A DNA stretch of 64,000 bases from Prorocentrum cordatum (Eukaryota > Sar > Dinophyceae > Prorocentrales > Prorocentraceae). The notes below the pieces were generated by a model, which saw nothing but the letters and a program-made list of their open reading frames with translations, did no database searches and was not told the DNA's origin. Position 1 is the first letter of the stretch. Each line of letters opens with the position of its first letter. The DNA is taken from NCBI GenBank assembly GCA_963575745.1, contig CAUYUJ010015945.1, positions 132,501-196,500 on the forward strand. Reading direction: 5' to 3'. The position numbers and the translations under genes are program-made. Positions 1 through 12,079 of the stretch are shown piece by piece.

Positions 1-417
1 CTGTTCCGCTTCTATTCTGCATCAAGGGCCTTAACGCTGCCTAAGCCCCAAAGTACCCGCCAGGAGGGCCCAACACAGCCCGGGGACGCCTAACAACCTC
101 CTTGAATGAAAGGCCCCAAATCACTGACATCTGACCCACATTGACCCTGAGAAGTTCCAAGACTTCCGCAACATGGCCGCTCCGACAAGCCCAAGGGTCC
201 TCGATATACAATCGGAAAGTGTCAGGGGTCCCCAAGAGGGCGCATACGAGCGTCCGAAACAGCCCCCAATATCGACAGACAGCGCATCAACACGTATAGC
301 TCATCAACGATTTTCGCAAAACTCAGCCTGAGCCGCAGGCGACGTGGGGGGTGCCAAAGGCATCTGAGAAAACCAACAATGCACAATGCACACCAGAGGC
401 CAGCGTCACGATTCCGG

Positions 418-740
418 AAGCAACATGGCACAGAGAGATAGAACGAGAGAGAGAGATATAGAGAGAGGGCGAGCGAGAGACATATAGTTAATGAGGAGGC
501 TGAGGTAAGGGAGCAAGAGGTTGCACACGGTATTGGAGAGTGGGCGAGGCGACATGATGTGCATATATGTTTATATATACATACATATATGTCACTGTAC
601 ATGAATATATACACATGCATCGTTGCATACGTCTACATACTTGTCAACATGTGTATATATATATATGTATGCACATATACGTGCATATCTACACATACCC
701 ACTGGAACTACGCGCGCGCTTCGTGCGCGCTTAGGTTCTA
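418..740. repeat. GA-rich and TA/CA-rich low-complexity tract
   Basis: A GA-dinucleotide stretch (about 435-480) is followed by TATATG/CACATA-type sequence to about 700. A similar GA plus TATATA arrangement occurs at 5,330-5,450. No credible gene was seen from 1 to 880. Confidence 0.6.
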
Positions 741-884
741 GCACGCTCTAGCTGTAGTCTAGAGAAGTGCTCGGCATCGAAGGACATATATGGTCCCGGG
801 CTCCGGGCCCACGGGCCCCCCCCCCCAGATGGTATGGTCCCAGGATTCCTCGGGCCCCCCCCCCCCCCAGATGGTATGGTCCCA

Positions 885-886
885 GA

Positions 887-925
<39 letters not shown>

Positions 926-1115
926 TACGACGACGGGGACGACGACGACGACGACCACGACGACGACGACGGCTGCGGCGGCGACGACGCCGGCGGCGGC
1001 GGCGGCGACGGCGACGATGACGACGATGACGATGGCGGCGACGACGACGACGACGACGAGGACGACGACGACGACGAGGACGACGAGGACGACGAGGACG
1101 ACGACGACGACAATT
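885..1115. repeat. GAC/GGC triplet tract
   Basis: Near-continuous GAC triplets with GGC interruptions. All reading frames give homopolymer-like peptides (poly-D, poly-R, poly-T), so the overlapping open frames are not genes. Confidence 0.9.
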
Positions 1116-1369
1116 TCTGAACCACCACAGCACCACACCACATCTACAGGGTGGGGGGGGCACCGCAGCGCAGCACCACGCCACGCCCACCTCTGAACCA
1201 CCACAACACCACACCACATCCATAGGGGGGGGAGGGGGGCACCGCAGCGCAGCACCACGCCACGCCCACAGGGGGGGGCGGGGGGGACCATCGCGCGCGG
1301 GGGGGGGGGGGGGGGCCCAATGGCATCAGCATTGGGGGGGGTGGCCCAAGCCCTGGACCATATATTGTC

Positions 1370-2365
1370 ACACGGATCGTGCCCCTCAGGGAGCTTCACC
1401 CGCGGCCCCAAGGACAGGCTTGGCTTAGTGGCCCCCCCGCCCATGTTGGCACACCCCTCCCCTCACAGGGATCGCGCCCCACAGGGAATTGCACTGACGT
1501 CCCCAGAAGCAAGGTTCGCAGAATGGCACGCCCATCGGGCGGATCGTGCCCCGCAAGTCACTGAATTTGTGGCACCAGAGGGCAGCTTCATGGCGTCGCC
1601 CAGCTCACTTCGGCACGCCTCTCACACCGATCGTGGTCAGGTCAGAAGCCTTGCGCCAGACGGCGCGCGAGCAGGGAAGAAATACACGGACGGCCCAAGA
1701 GACAGCAAGGGCTCCTAAGTTCGCGCTTCGCGCTGCGCGAAGCGCGAATAACTTCGCGCTCTCGCGCCGCCCCCCAAGGGGGAGAAGAGGAGGACGAGGA
1801 GGAGGGGGAGGAGAAACGAGGACCGCGAAGCGCGAAGCGCGAATAACTTCGCGCCCTCGTGGGAGCCCTTGAGACAAGGTTGGCATCCCGCCCCCCCGCC
1901 TACTTCGGCACGCCGCTCACACGGATCGCGGCGCACAGGGATTTCCACCTTCGGCCCCAGAGGCACGGCTCGCACTGCGCCCTGCGCCCCCCCCCACTGG
2001 CCACTGCGGCGCGCCCTCCTCCTCCTCCTCTTCCTTCCCCCCCCCCCTCCTCCTCCTCCTCCTCCTCCTCCTCCTCCTCCTCCTCCTCCTCCACCTCCTC
2101 CTCCTCCTCCTCCTCCTCCTCCTCCTCCTCCTCCTCCCCCCTCCCATTCCTCCCCCTCCTCCTCCTCCTCCTCCTCCTCCTCCTCCTCCTGCTCCTCCTC
2201 CTGTGCCCAAAGGCACAAAAAACAAGGCTCGTACAGGTCACCTCCGCCCATGTCGGCACGCCCGTCGCGCAAAGCATACCCAAGAAGGAGCTCCACTGCA
2301 CCTGTGGCACCAGTGCGCAATGTTGCATGGCTCTCCCACGCCCATTTCGGAACATGCCTCGCACG
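1370..2365 (-). repeat. Dispersed ~100-bp repeat family, reverse orientation
   Basis: Several diverged units share a core of the type 'cccac/cttcggcacgcc...cacagggaatt.cac'. This is the reverse complement of the core (gtggagctccctatggggccacgaagcgtg) seen in the arrays at 7.26-8.14 and 11.2-12.07 kb. A CTC tract interrupts this copy. Confidence 0.55.
2007..2202. repeat. (CTC)n triplet tract
   Basis: About 190 bp of almost pure CTC triplets. The long frames across it encode poly-Pro, poly-Ser, poly-Gly or poly-Glu and are artefacts. Confidence 0.95.
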
Positions 2366-2794
2366 GGCCACCCCTAAGGAGTTGACAGACAGGAAGGATG
2401 GAAGTGTGAAGAAGAAGAAGAAGGATGGAGCACGAGAGAATTTAACAGGAAGGCTAGGAACGAAAAACACGTTGTAAGATCAGACGGGCGGACAGGGCGG
2501 GCAGACCCTGGCGGGCGGGTCGGGAAGGCGGGCACGGGCGGCCAGGTCGAGCAGGCGGGTTGCTGCAGCGTGAGTCCTGCGTGAACCGCGAGGAAATGTC
2601 GAGCGATGGCGCGATTCCCAAGTAAACCGTGAGGAGATTCATAGCGAAAGCGTGATTCCTGAGTGTCGAGGGCGCGGCGTTAGAATACATTGCCAGGAAG
2701 TCCCACGCGAGACTGCGATTCTTGCATCAATTCATACAATGTCCCTCGCGAGAGCGCGATGTTGGACCAATTGGTAAGGAAGTGTGCGGCGGGA

Positions 2795-2865
2795 ACCGCT
2801 GTTGTTCTTCTTGCTGTTGTTGTTGCTGTTGCTGTTGTGATTGTGGTTGTGGTTGTTGTTGAACT
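2795..2865. repeat. (GTT)n tract
   Basis: Short imperfect GTT/GTG triplet tract. Similar GTT and complementary AAC tracts occur at 4,925-4,965 and 5,105-5,175. Confidence 0.8.
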
Positions 2866-3093
2866 CTCACTTCTGAAGAATCCGCCGGCCCCCTTGTGGG
2901 GCCACCAGGCTGCGAGGCACGGGTTCGCAGTTTCCAGTACCAGTTGTAGCTTGTAGTTTCCAGTGTTACAGTTCTGCTTCTTGCTGGTTACTGTAACTAA
3001 TTGATTGACCGCGCAAAGGGGGGGGAGGCCCAAACGGGATTTTTAGCACCCCCTGGGCGCGTTGTCTGAATTGCTGCGGGGGCTCGAAATCGA

Positions 3094-3700
3094 CACCCCT
3101 CACGCAGATCCGCGGGGTCAGGGTCCAAAAACACAGGGGACTTGCCACATTTCTGAAATTCGGTGCCACCCCTCACGCAGATCCGCGGGGTCAGGGTCCA
3201 AAAACACAGGGGATTTGCAACATTTCTGAAATTCGGTGCCACCCCTCACGCAGATCCGCGGGGTCAGGGTCCAAAAACACAGGGGATTTGCCACATTTCT
3301 GAAATTCGGTGCCACCCCTCACGCAGATCCGCGGGGTCAGGGTCCAAAAACACATTTGCCACATTTCTGAAATTCGGTGCCACCCCTCACGCAGATCCGC
3401 GGGGTCAGGGTCCAAAGACACAGGGGATTTGCCACATTTCTGAAATTCGGTGCCACCCCTCACGCAGATCCGCGGGGTCAGGGTCCAAAAACACATGGGA
3501 TTTGCCACATTTCTGAAATTCGGTGCCACCCCTCACGCAGATCCGCGGGGTCAGGGTCCAAAAACACGTGGGATTTGCCACATTTCTGAAATTCGGTGCC
3601 ACCCCTCACGCAGATCCGCGGGGTCAGGGTCCAAAAACACAGGGGATTTGCCACATTTCTGAAATTCGGTGCCACCCCTCACGCACATCCATCGCAAGGC
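3094..3700. repeat. 73-bp tandem satellite, about 8 copies
   Basis: The core CACCCCTCACGCAGATCCGC begins at 3094, 3167, 3240, 3313, 3381, 3454, 3527, 3600 and (diverged) 3673. Every spacing is 73 bp except one of 68 bp, where 5 bases (agggg) are missing. Because 73 is not a multiple of 3, successive units shift frame, so the many open frames across the array are not protein repeats. No spacer diversity, so it is not a CRISPR array. Confidence 0.95.
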
Positions 3701-4104
3701 GTGGTAACCCAAACTGCGAGTACTCCCTCGGCCCTTTAATCCCAAGGTGTGGTAACCAAGCTCGTAAACCATACACGTCTTACCAATCGCCCTGTGTGGT
3801 AACCCCTCTTGTGATCAGTTGGTTTTGCCGATTGCGAATCGGCCTCGCATGAAGTTCCGATACTGCTGCACGACAGCGCCAAAGCCTCATGACTTAGCTC
3901 TTCCATGGCCCATTCTCCGAGAGAGGGGGCCGGCGGCAGGGGGCGAAGCCCTTACGGATAATTTTTGTTGATCCCCCCACCAGTGCATACTGTTTTTTCT
4001 CAATCAAAGTGTGCCCCTCGACGCTCGCACCTTGTTTTTTGACAGGGAAGGTCTTGATGCTAAAACTGGGCCCCTGGCCCCCCGGATTACAACAACAACG
4101 GCTC

Positions 4105-4330
4105 CCGCTTGAGACTTCCTCGCAATTTAGCCAGCTCCCGCCCGAGACTCCTTCACATGTTATTCAGGAATCGCGCTCTCGGTGTGCACCTCCTTACAAT
4201 CTATTCAGGAATCGCTCTCCCGGCGCTCTGGGGTCGCGCTCTCGCTGGAGACTCGCTTGCAATTTATTGCAGAATGGCGCCGTTACGTTGGAATTTCTTG
4301 CGATTTGCTCAAGCGCCGCGCTCCCGACAC
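4105..4330. repeat. Imperfect ~55-60-bp repeats with 'attcaggaatcgc' core
   Basis: The motif 'tattcaggaatcgc.ctc' recurs with short spacing. A related complementary-looking motif (gcgtgattcctgagtg) lies at 2,600-2,680. Confidence 0.5.
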
Positions 4331-4349
4331 CCAGGCACCCAGGAGTCGC

Positions 4350-4612
4350 GCCCGTTGTGGCCCCATGTGCATGCCCTTCGTGGCCCCGCTGTCGCCGTTT
4401 GTGGCCCCCTCACTGTCCTACGTGGCCCAGCTGCTACCCTCAATGGCCCCATCGTTGCTCTCTGTGTCCCCGCATTATCTGCCCTTGGTGGCCCCCGCTC
4501 GTTCGCGCTCTTCGTGGCCCCATACGCCTTCCCTTCATGATCCCGCTGTCGCCCTTCGTGGCCTACTTCGTGTCCTTCGTGGCCCTGCTGTCGTTCTCTC
4601 TCGCTCTCGCTT
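4350..4612. repeat. ~30-bp minisatellite with 'cttcgtggccccgctgtc' core
   Basis: Degenerate 30-bp units (ttcgtggcccc.ctgtcgcc) repeat about eight times. Period 30 keeps a frame open and produces a repetitive W-P-x-C-like peptide that does not resemble a known protein. Confidence 0.7.
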
Positions 4613-4616
4613 TTGC

Positions 4617-4682
4617 TCGTCGTCGCCGTCGTCGTCGTCGTCGCCGTTGTCGTCGACGTCGTCGTCGTCGTCGTCGTGGTCG
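4617..4682. repeat. (GTC)n tract
   Basis: GTC/GCC triplets, about 65 bp. Confidence 0.85.
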
Positions 4683-5102
4683 GTCCCCTGCCCGTCCCTC
4701 TTGGGGTCGGGTCGACGGTCCGCGGCCGCCCCGCCGATCAGCGCTGCCGCTGGCCAGGCCGACGTTCCGCGGCCGCCCCGCCGCTTGCCGGGGCCCGGCC
4801 TGCAGGGAAGAAAGGTATACCCCCCAAAAGGGGTTCGATCGAAGACGAAGGGGGCGGGTATCGAGGGTTTGGGAAGTACGCGTTATTGGACACTCGGGCA
4901 GATAAGGGCGAACGGTCTTAAAATGATTGTTGTTGTTGTTGGTGGTGTTGTTGTTGTTCGGGGCCCAACATCGCAGTTTGAGCAGAAATACTTTCCCTGA
5001 TGAAAAACAGGGTGCGAGCCCCGAAGGGGTTACTTCAATTGAAAACCACAATGTGCACCAGGTGGGGGATCATCACACATTATTCTTCAAGGATGAGAAC
5101 TC

Positions 5103-5142
5103 AACAACATCAACGCAACATTGCAACAACAACAACAACAGC

Positions 5143-5173
<31 letters not shown>

Positions 5174-5176
5174 CCT
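5103..5176. repeat. (AAC)n tract
   Basis: Nearly pure AAC triplets. A GTT tract 150 bp upstream is its complement and could pair with it. Confidence 0.85.
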
Positions 5177-5689
5177 ACAACAACGCAACAACCATCCGCA
5201 TCGCGGAAACCCATTTCAGCCACGCGCCCATGGACAGTGACTGACCGTTCGACCACCTCACTCCGATATGCACATACATGGAAAGACAGGTCAAGCAGGA
5301 CAGTTATAGCGATGCATAATGACTGAGAGAGACAACGAGAGAGACAGAGAGAGAGAGAGAAATACAACACAGCGATACACATACATATATATATATATAT
5401 AACAGAAAGAGAAAGACAGAGCAGAGACAGAGAGAGAGAGAATACTTTTAGGCCGTGCCGCCGAACCATAATCGCACCAGCCAATCTTGAGATAAGCCAT
5501 GGCAATCCGCCGGCCACCCAGGAGGGCGCAACGCTGCGACGCTCTCACTGCAAGGCTGCTGCATCGCCCTGTTTGTGCTGATGTGCCGTGTGTGCTTCTT
5601 TCCTCGTGTCGATCCGATCCTGCCTACTTCGTTGCAGCTGTCTGCCAGAGGGGGTGAGCGCCTCATCCTCCCGGGGGGCCACTCTAGGT

Positions 5690-5841
5690 TTGAGTCGGGC
5701 GCGCCCCTCTACAGGAGGAATATTCCAAAATAGTCATAAAAATGGCGAGGGGACGATTTTTGCTACTATATTGTCAATGTTTGAACGTTTTCTGACTTGT
5801 TTCCTTTAAAATACGCCTGTAGGGGGACATGCCCGACCTAA
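5690..5841. mobile_element. MA-family MITE, copy 1
   Basis: About 150-bp inverted-repeat element. Left end GTCGGGCGCGCCCCTCTACAGG, right end CCTGTAGGGGGACATGCCCGAC. It is flanked by an 8-bp direct repeat TCTAGGTT (5682-5689 and 5843-5850), consistent with a target-site duplication. The interior is AT-rich and non-coding. Confidence 0.8.
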
Positions 5842-6204
5842 GTCTAGGTTGCCGCAGCATTACTTTGGAGACGCCATCTGGCGGCCATGAGAGCCCAAGA
5901 GGCTCCGACGAGGGCATCGGGAGGCTCTGGCGACCGACGATGGCCCTCGTCGGAGCCTCTTGGGCTCTCATGGCTCACAATGTGCTCCAAAGGAACCAGC
6001 TAACTTTGAAAGCCATAAAATGTTTCCAATGTTCCTCCGGACCCTCCTGCGTTGGGCTCTCGTTCTGACTAGAAGCATTGCGGGCGCGTCCTCCTTCCTT
6101 CCAGCCCTCCTCCTCCTCCTCCTCATCCTCCTCTCCTCCTGGTCCTGCCTCCTACTTGTGGCCACTGCGTCCTACCCTGTTTCATACCTCGTTTCACCCA
6201 AAAG

Positions 6205-7255
6205 CTCGCTGGGGGGCTGCGAACTGCAAAACAGTCGCTGAATTCGACGGCTGCTCGGGGGGACAAAGTGGTGGGTACCGGACAGGAAATCAAATCAGAC
6301 CTCGCCATCTTTGAGGGCTGCGAACTGCGAAACCGTCGCCACTTACGAGGGCTGCTGGGAGGGGAGAACGTTTTGGGGGTACCGAGCGGGGACTCGGATT
6401 AGACCTCGCCATCCCGGGGGGGCTGCGGATTACGAAGATGTCGCCACGTTCGAAGGCTGTTGGGGGGACGACGTGCACTTTCGAGGGCTGCCAGGGGGAC
6501 AGCGTATTGGGTACCGAGCGGGGACACATACCCGACCTCGCCAAACCCTGGGGGGCTGCGAACTGCAAAGCATTCGCCTGTTTCGAAGGCCACTTTGGAG
6601 GGGGGGGGCAGCGTTGTGGGTGCGGGAGCTCAGACTAAACCTCGCCACCCCTGGGGGCTGCGAACTGCGAAGCTGTCGCTTCTTTCGAAAACTGCTGGGG
6701 GAGCCCGTAATGGTCATGGACGGGTGCTCAAATTAGACCTCGCCCATCCCTGGGGGGCTGCGAACTGCGAAACCGTCCCCACTTTCGAAAGCTGCTGGGG
6801 GGGGCCGTAATGATACCCGTCGGGGGCTCGAATCAGACCTCTCCCAATCCCTGGGTGGGCTGCGAACCGCGTCACCAATTTCCGGGGGTTGCTGGGGGGA
6901 CAACAGAGCGGGCACCGAACGAGGACTCAGAGTCTAGCTCGCTGTCCTTGGGGGGATGCGAGCTGCGAGAACGTCGCCAGTTTCGAGGGCTGCCGGGGGG
7001 GGCATCGTAATGGGTGCAAGGCGGGGGCTCAGATTAGACCTCGCCATCCTGGGGGGGGGGGCTGCCGACTGCGGAGCTGCCCTCACTTTCGACGGCTGCT
7101 GGGAGGCGTTGGGCCGACCCCTTTAGGGGGACGCAGGATCGACCGCACCATCCTTGGGAAGCTGCGAGCTGCGAACCTGCGCCACTTTCGAGAGCTGCTT
7201 GAGGGTCCAGCGCCGTGACGCCCACGAGGGCCCAGGCTAGATCTCGTCATCCCTG
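6205..7255. repeat. ~100-bp tandem array A, about 11 diverged units
   Basis: Core 'ctgcgaactgcgaaaccgtc' followed by 'gggctgctggggggg' and 'gattagacctcgcca' recurs at spacings of roughly 96-107 bp (one unit ~136). Units are heavily diverged, so the array is old. No protein was recognised. Confidence 0.8.
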
Positions 7256-8140
7256 GGGATCTGCGGCGGTGGAGCTACCTATGGGCCAACGAAGCGTGCA
7301 GGGGGTGTGCCGAAGTAGACGGGGAGCCGCATGTGTGCACGTAGCCACTGGCCCCTCAGGTGGAGATGGGGCCACGAAGCGTGCAGAGGGTGTGCGGAAA
7401 TAGGCGGGGAGCCGTATATGGACGCACCCGCTGGGACCTTAGGTGGACTTCTCTGTGGGGCAAAGAAGCGTGAAGGGTGTGCTGGAACAGGCGGGGGTCC
7501 GTATGTGGGCGCACCCACTCGGGCATGACGTGGAGCTCCCTGTGGGGCCACGAAGCGTGCAAGGGGTGTGCAGAAATAGGCGGGGAACAACATGTGGATG
7601 CACCCACTGGGGCCGTTCAAGTGAAACTTCCTTCGGGCCACGCAACCTGTGACGTGTGTGCTGAAAAGGGCTGGGGGACGCTATGCGGCCCCCTCCCTCA
7701 GAGGGCCGCTTCGGTGGAGCTCCCCGTCGGCCCACGAAGCGTGCAGTGGGCGCCGAACTGGGTTGGGGAACGCTCTGCCCCTCCCCCTCCCCCGAGAGTG
7801 TCGGTGGAGCTCCCTATGGGGCCACGCAGCGTTTGATGGGTGTGCCGAGATTGATGTGCGGATGGCAGCCGCAGGGATGGGAGGAGGGAGGAGGGGGAGG
7901 AGGAAGGAGGACGGATGGGATACGCGGGGCGGGGCCGATTCAAAGCGAGGCCACACAGTGGTTGGGAAAATATGCCGGCGAGGGGCCCAATTCCTGGCAT
8001 CAACACGTGGCGTTGGTCATGGTTTTCTCGAGGGACGGCCCGTGCGAGGGAGGTGCTGCAGCCGGTGGGGGGACGCATGCAACTTTCCAGCTGGGGCCGC
8101 ATGTGCAGCTCCCTGTGGGGGCGCGAAGCGTGCAGAGGAT
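7256..8140 (+). repeat. ~95-100-bp tandem array B, first block
   Basis: Units contain 'ggagctccctatggggccac' then 'gaagcgtgcaggggtgtgc' and 'gaaataggcgggg'. The same unit recurs at 11.2-12.07 kb in this orientation and at 1.4-2.36 kb in reverse. Confidence 0.75.
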
Positions 8141-8164
8141 AGGAGAGAGCGCCCGCGCGCGGAA

Positions 8165-8600
8165 CTCGCAAAGGGGGGGGCCCCCTCAGCTAGCCCCCCC
8201 CCTTGCCCCCCCCCCCCCCCCCCTGCTGGAAGCTATCCCCCCCTCCCCCCGCTTGCCGATCCGGAAGCTAGCCCCCCCTTTCCCCCCCTTTCCAAAGTGA
8301 GGGGGGGCTTAGCTACCCCCTCCCCTTTGACCCCCCTGCTGGAAGCTCCCCCCCTCCCCCCCTTTTTTGCCCCACCCCCGGAAGCTACCCCCCCATTTTT
8401 GCCGCTCACGAAGCTCCCCCCCCCCCCTCCCCCCGTTTCCAGGGGGAGGGGGGGCCTTAGCTACCCCCCCCCTCTCACCCCCCCTGCTGGAAGCTATCCC
8501 CCCCCCTCCCTTCCTTTTTTCCAACAGGAGAGAAGGAGCTGACCTACCCCCCTCCTCACTTTAGACCCCCAAGCTGGAAGCCCCCCCCCCCCCCTCCCCC
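8165..8600. repeat. C-rich repeat with 'tgctggaagct' core
   Basis: Long C homopolymers are separated by 'ctgctggaagctatcc' or 'gaagctagcc' motifs at about 40-60-bp intervals. No gene. Confidence 0.75.
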
Positions 8601-8603
8601 CAT

Positions 8604-8857
8604 TCCCCTCAAACCCGAACCCGAACCATAAACACGAACCCTGAGCCCTAACCCGAACCCGAAACGCTCACCCCATCCCTCTCCCTATCCCGTAACGCCT
8701 AACACTACACCTAAACACTAAACCACCCATGACCCTGGCCCACAACCCTAGACCTAAACACTAAACCCCCCAGGACCCTGACCCGAACCTCTAAATCTGG
8801 GACCTAAACCCTAACCCAAAACCTAACTCTACACCTTATTACCTTAACCCTAAACCC

Positions 8858-8860
<3 letters not shown>
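8604..8860. repeat. Degenerate interstitial telomere-like sequence
   Basis: Repeated variants of CCCTAAA/ACCCGAA (ccctaacccgaacccgaa, cctaaacactaaacc, cttaaccctaaaccc). The plant-type TTTAGGG telomere repeat is known from dinoflagellates. The units here are degenerate and flanked by unrelated satellite DNA, so this is internal or relict rather than a chromosome end. Confidence 0.7.
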
Positions 8861-9056
<196 letters not shown>

Positions 9057-9124
9057 ACGACCCCCCCTCCTCCCTCTTCCCATCGTATCGAAGATCTCTC
9101 GCGTCGACGACGACGACAAATGGC

Positions 9125-10215
9125 CCAAGACCGTTGCCTCATCCTAGATAGATCCGCTTCGGATGGACCAAGGGTCGCGAAAACAGCCCTCGGACGCCGA
9201 GATCGAGGAAAGCCCGCTGACCGACGACCGACCGACGACGACGACCCAGGGTCAGAGAAAACGAGACCACGACCCAGGGGCTGCGAAAACGAGGAAACGA
9301 AGCAGGGTCCCAGAAAACGAGACCACGGCCCAGGGGCCGAGAAAACGAGAAAACGCGTAAGCGAACCAGGGTCCCAAAAAACGAGCCAGGGCCCGAGAAA
9401 ACAAGACCACGACCCAAGGGCAGAGACAATGCGAAAACGAAGCAAGGTCCGATAAAACGAGACCACGACCCAGGGGCCGACAAAAGACAACGAGAAAACA
9501 AACCAGTGCCAGAGAAAACGAGAAAACTAACCAGGGCCATAAAAAACGAACCAGGGCCCGAGAAAACGAGACCACGACCCAAGGGCAGAGACAATGCGAA
9601 AACGAACCAAGGTCCGATAAAACGAAACCACGACCCAGGGGCCGACAAAACGAGACAGCGAGAAAACAAACCAGTGCCCGAGAAAACGAAACCACGACCC
9701 AGGGGCCGAGAAAACGAGACAACGAAAAAACAAACCAGGGCCCGAGAAAGCGAGAACACGACCCGAGGGCAGAGAAAACGAGAAAGCGAGAACACGACCC
9801 AGGGCCAAAGAAAACGAAACAAAAACCCAGAAGCCGAGAAAACGGGACAATGAACCAGGGTCCGAGTAAACGAGATAACGACCCAGGGGTCGAGAACACG
9901 AGAAAACGACACAACAAACCAAGGTCCGAACAAACGAGACCACGACCCAGGCCGAGAAAACGCGAATATCGCTCCTAGAAAACGAGATCACCCAGGGGCC
10001 GAGAAAACGGGAAAACGAGAAAAGGAATCAGGGCCCGAGAAAACGAGACTACGAACCAGGGGCCGAGAAAACGAGGAAACGAGAAAACAAACCAGCGTCC
10101 GAGAAAACGAAACCACAGCCCAGGGGCCGAGACAAAAAGAGAACGAGAAAACTAAGCAGGGTCCCACGACCCAGGCGCCGAGAAAACAAGAAACGACAAC
10201 ACGACCACGGTCAGA
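9125..10215. repeat. 1.1-kb minisatellite with 'gaaaacgagaccacgaccca' core
   Basis: Dense irregular repetition of 'cgagaaaacgaga', 'ccacgacccaggg' and 'aaaccagggcc'. On the opposite strand the repeats read as strings of W/F/L/S-rich peptide, which explains the apparent minus-strand open frames of up to 264 codons. No conserved domain is visible and I do not regard them as genes. Confidence 0.85.
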
Positions 10216-10221
10216 GGAAAC

Positions 10222-10223
10222 GA

Positions 10224-10277
<54 letters not shown>

Positions 10278-10326
10278 ATCTACGACGACGACGAAGACGA
10301 AGACGAAGACGACGACGACGACGACC
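10222..10326. repeat. (GAC)n tract
   Basis: About 100 bp of GAC triplets with GAA interruptions. Confidence 0.9.
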
Positions 10327-10564
10327 TTGGACCTCGAATTCCGCGCAAGCGTGTCCCTGGACCCCTCCTGGTGTCCATCCGACGTGATTTGTCACTCCGA
10401 CTCGATTCCAAACAGGCCCGGCGCGCAAAAACGGACCCCTCAAATGGAAGACACTGAAAAACATGCTGGAACCTCAATGTGCGAAGGCCTGCCCACTGGC
10501 CTGCGCCTACAACGCGCGCCGGCGCCGCGCGCGCGACCCCGATAGCGAGCCCCCGCGTGACCCT

Positions 10565-11045
10565 GGCTGCAGAGGAAGGGGGGGTGTAGCTTCCGAAGCC
10601 CCCCCCTTTGTACAGGGGAGCCCGGGCTTGCCTCTGGCCCCGAAAAGGGAGGAAGGGGGGAGTAGCTTCGATTCCCCCCAGCCTTTAGCCAGGGCCCCCC
10701 CAGCTCAAAAATGCTTCCAAAAGGGAGGGGGGCGGGGGTAGCTTCGAAAGTCCCCCTCCCGCCCCCTTTGTAAAGGGGAGCCCGGGCTTACCTCTGGCCC
10801 CGAAAATGGAGGAGGGGCGGGGGTAGCTCCGAAAGCCCCCCCCCCCCTTTGTAAAGGGGAGCCCGGGCTTACCTCTGGCCCCGAAAAAGGAGGAGGGGGG
10901 GGAGCTTCGAAAGCCCCCCCCTTCAGCAAGGGCCCCCCCAACTCAAAAATGCTTCCAGAAGGGAGGGGGGAGGGGGTAGCTTCGGAAGCCCCCCCTCCGC
11001 TTTTCGAAGGAAGGGGGGGGGTAGCTTGAAGCTGGGTCGCCCCTT
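10565..11045. repeat. GC-rich ~85-95-bp repeats with 'gcccgggcttacctctggcc'
   Basis: At least four units each contain 'ggggagcccgggctt.cctctggccccgaaaa' and G- or C-homopolymers ending in 'gtagcttcgaaagcccc'. No gene seen. Confidence 0.75.
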
Positions 11046-11179
11046 TGTATCGAGTTCCGTGCGGGCGCGCTCTCTCGAATGATACGCCGACGTACGCGCA
11101 AAGAGGCCATGCACACTTTTCCACTGCTCCTCCCGTGCTGACCGATGCAAACGCCGCCATGCTGACCCTCCCACTGATG

Positions 11180-12075
11180 AGGCCGTATGTGGAACCCCCT
11201 ATGAAGCACGACCGCGCGTGAGGGGTGCGCTGAGATGGGCGGCGTCGCTGGCCGTCCCACGCTGGGGGCTTCGGTGGAACTCCCCATGGGGCCACGGAGC
11301 GTGTGAGGGATGCGCCATTATGGTCGGCGCCGCGATGCTGAACCTGCCGCTGGGGCATTCGGTGGAGATCCTCCCCATGGGGCCACGAAGCGTGTCAACG
11401 GTGTGATGTAATGGCGCGGCGCCGCCATACGTCAGCGCCCACTGAGACGGTAATTAGGTGGAGGTCTTTGTGGGGGCCCGAAGCGCGCCAGGGGCGTGCC
11501 CAAATCGGCTGAGGGACTCTGAACAGTACCACCACCTGGGGGCTTCGAAGAATCTTCACGTGTGGCCACGAGACGTGCGACGGGTGTACCGAAATGAGCC
11601 CGGGGGCGCTACGCGGTACCACTCCCTTGGGGCTTCCGTGGAGCTCCCTATGGGGCCACGAATTGTGCGAGGGGTGTGCCGAAATTTGCTGGGGGGCGCG
11701 GTGATAAATGGAGCTCCATGCTGAGCTTGGAAACGCAAAAGGTGTTCACCCAGATGGGCTGGGAGGACCGCATATGGACGCACCCACTGGGGCCTTCGGT
11801 GGAGCTTATGAGGCCACGAGGCGTGTGGGGGTGTGCCAAAATGGATGGGGGGACTGAATGTGCCCCCCCCCCGTCCCTGCCGCGGGTCGGTGGGGCCCCT
11901 TATGCGGCCACGAAGTGTGTGAGGGATGTGCCGACATGGGCTTGTGGACCGCATGTGCCCCCCCCAGGGGGGGGTTCGGTGGAGCTCCCTACGAGGCCAC
12001 GAAGCGTGTGAAGGGTGTGCCGACAGGGGTTGCGGGACCGCACGTGCCCCGGGGGGAGGAAGGAGGTTGGGAGAC
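11180..12075 (+). repeat. ~95-100-bp tandem array B, second block
   Basis: Same unit as 7.26-8.14 kb, in the same orientation and with similar divergence. Confidence 0.7.
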
Positions 12076-12079
12076 GCGG

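Noticed and set aside
731-2477. Open frames up to 251 codons on both strands
   Set aside because: They run through GAC and CTC triplet tracts and homopolymers, giving poly-amino-acid strings with no domain.
3094-3700. Regular direct repeats resembling a CRISPR array
   Set aside because: Units are contiguous 73-bp copies with no unique spacers, in an evidently eukaryotic context.
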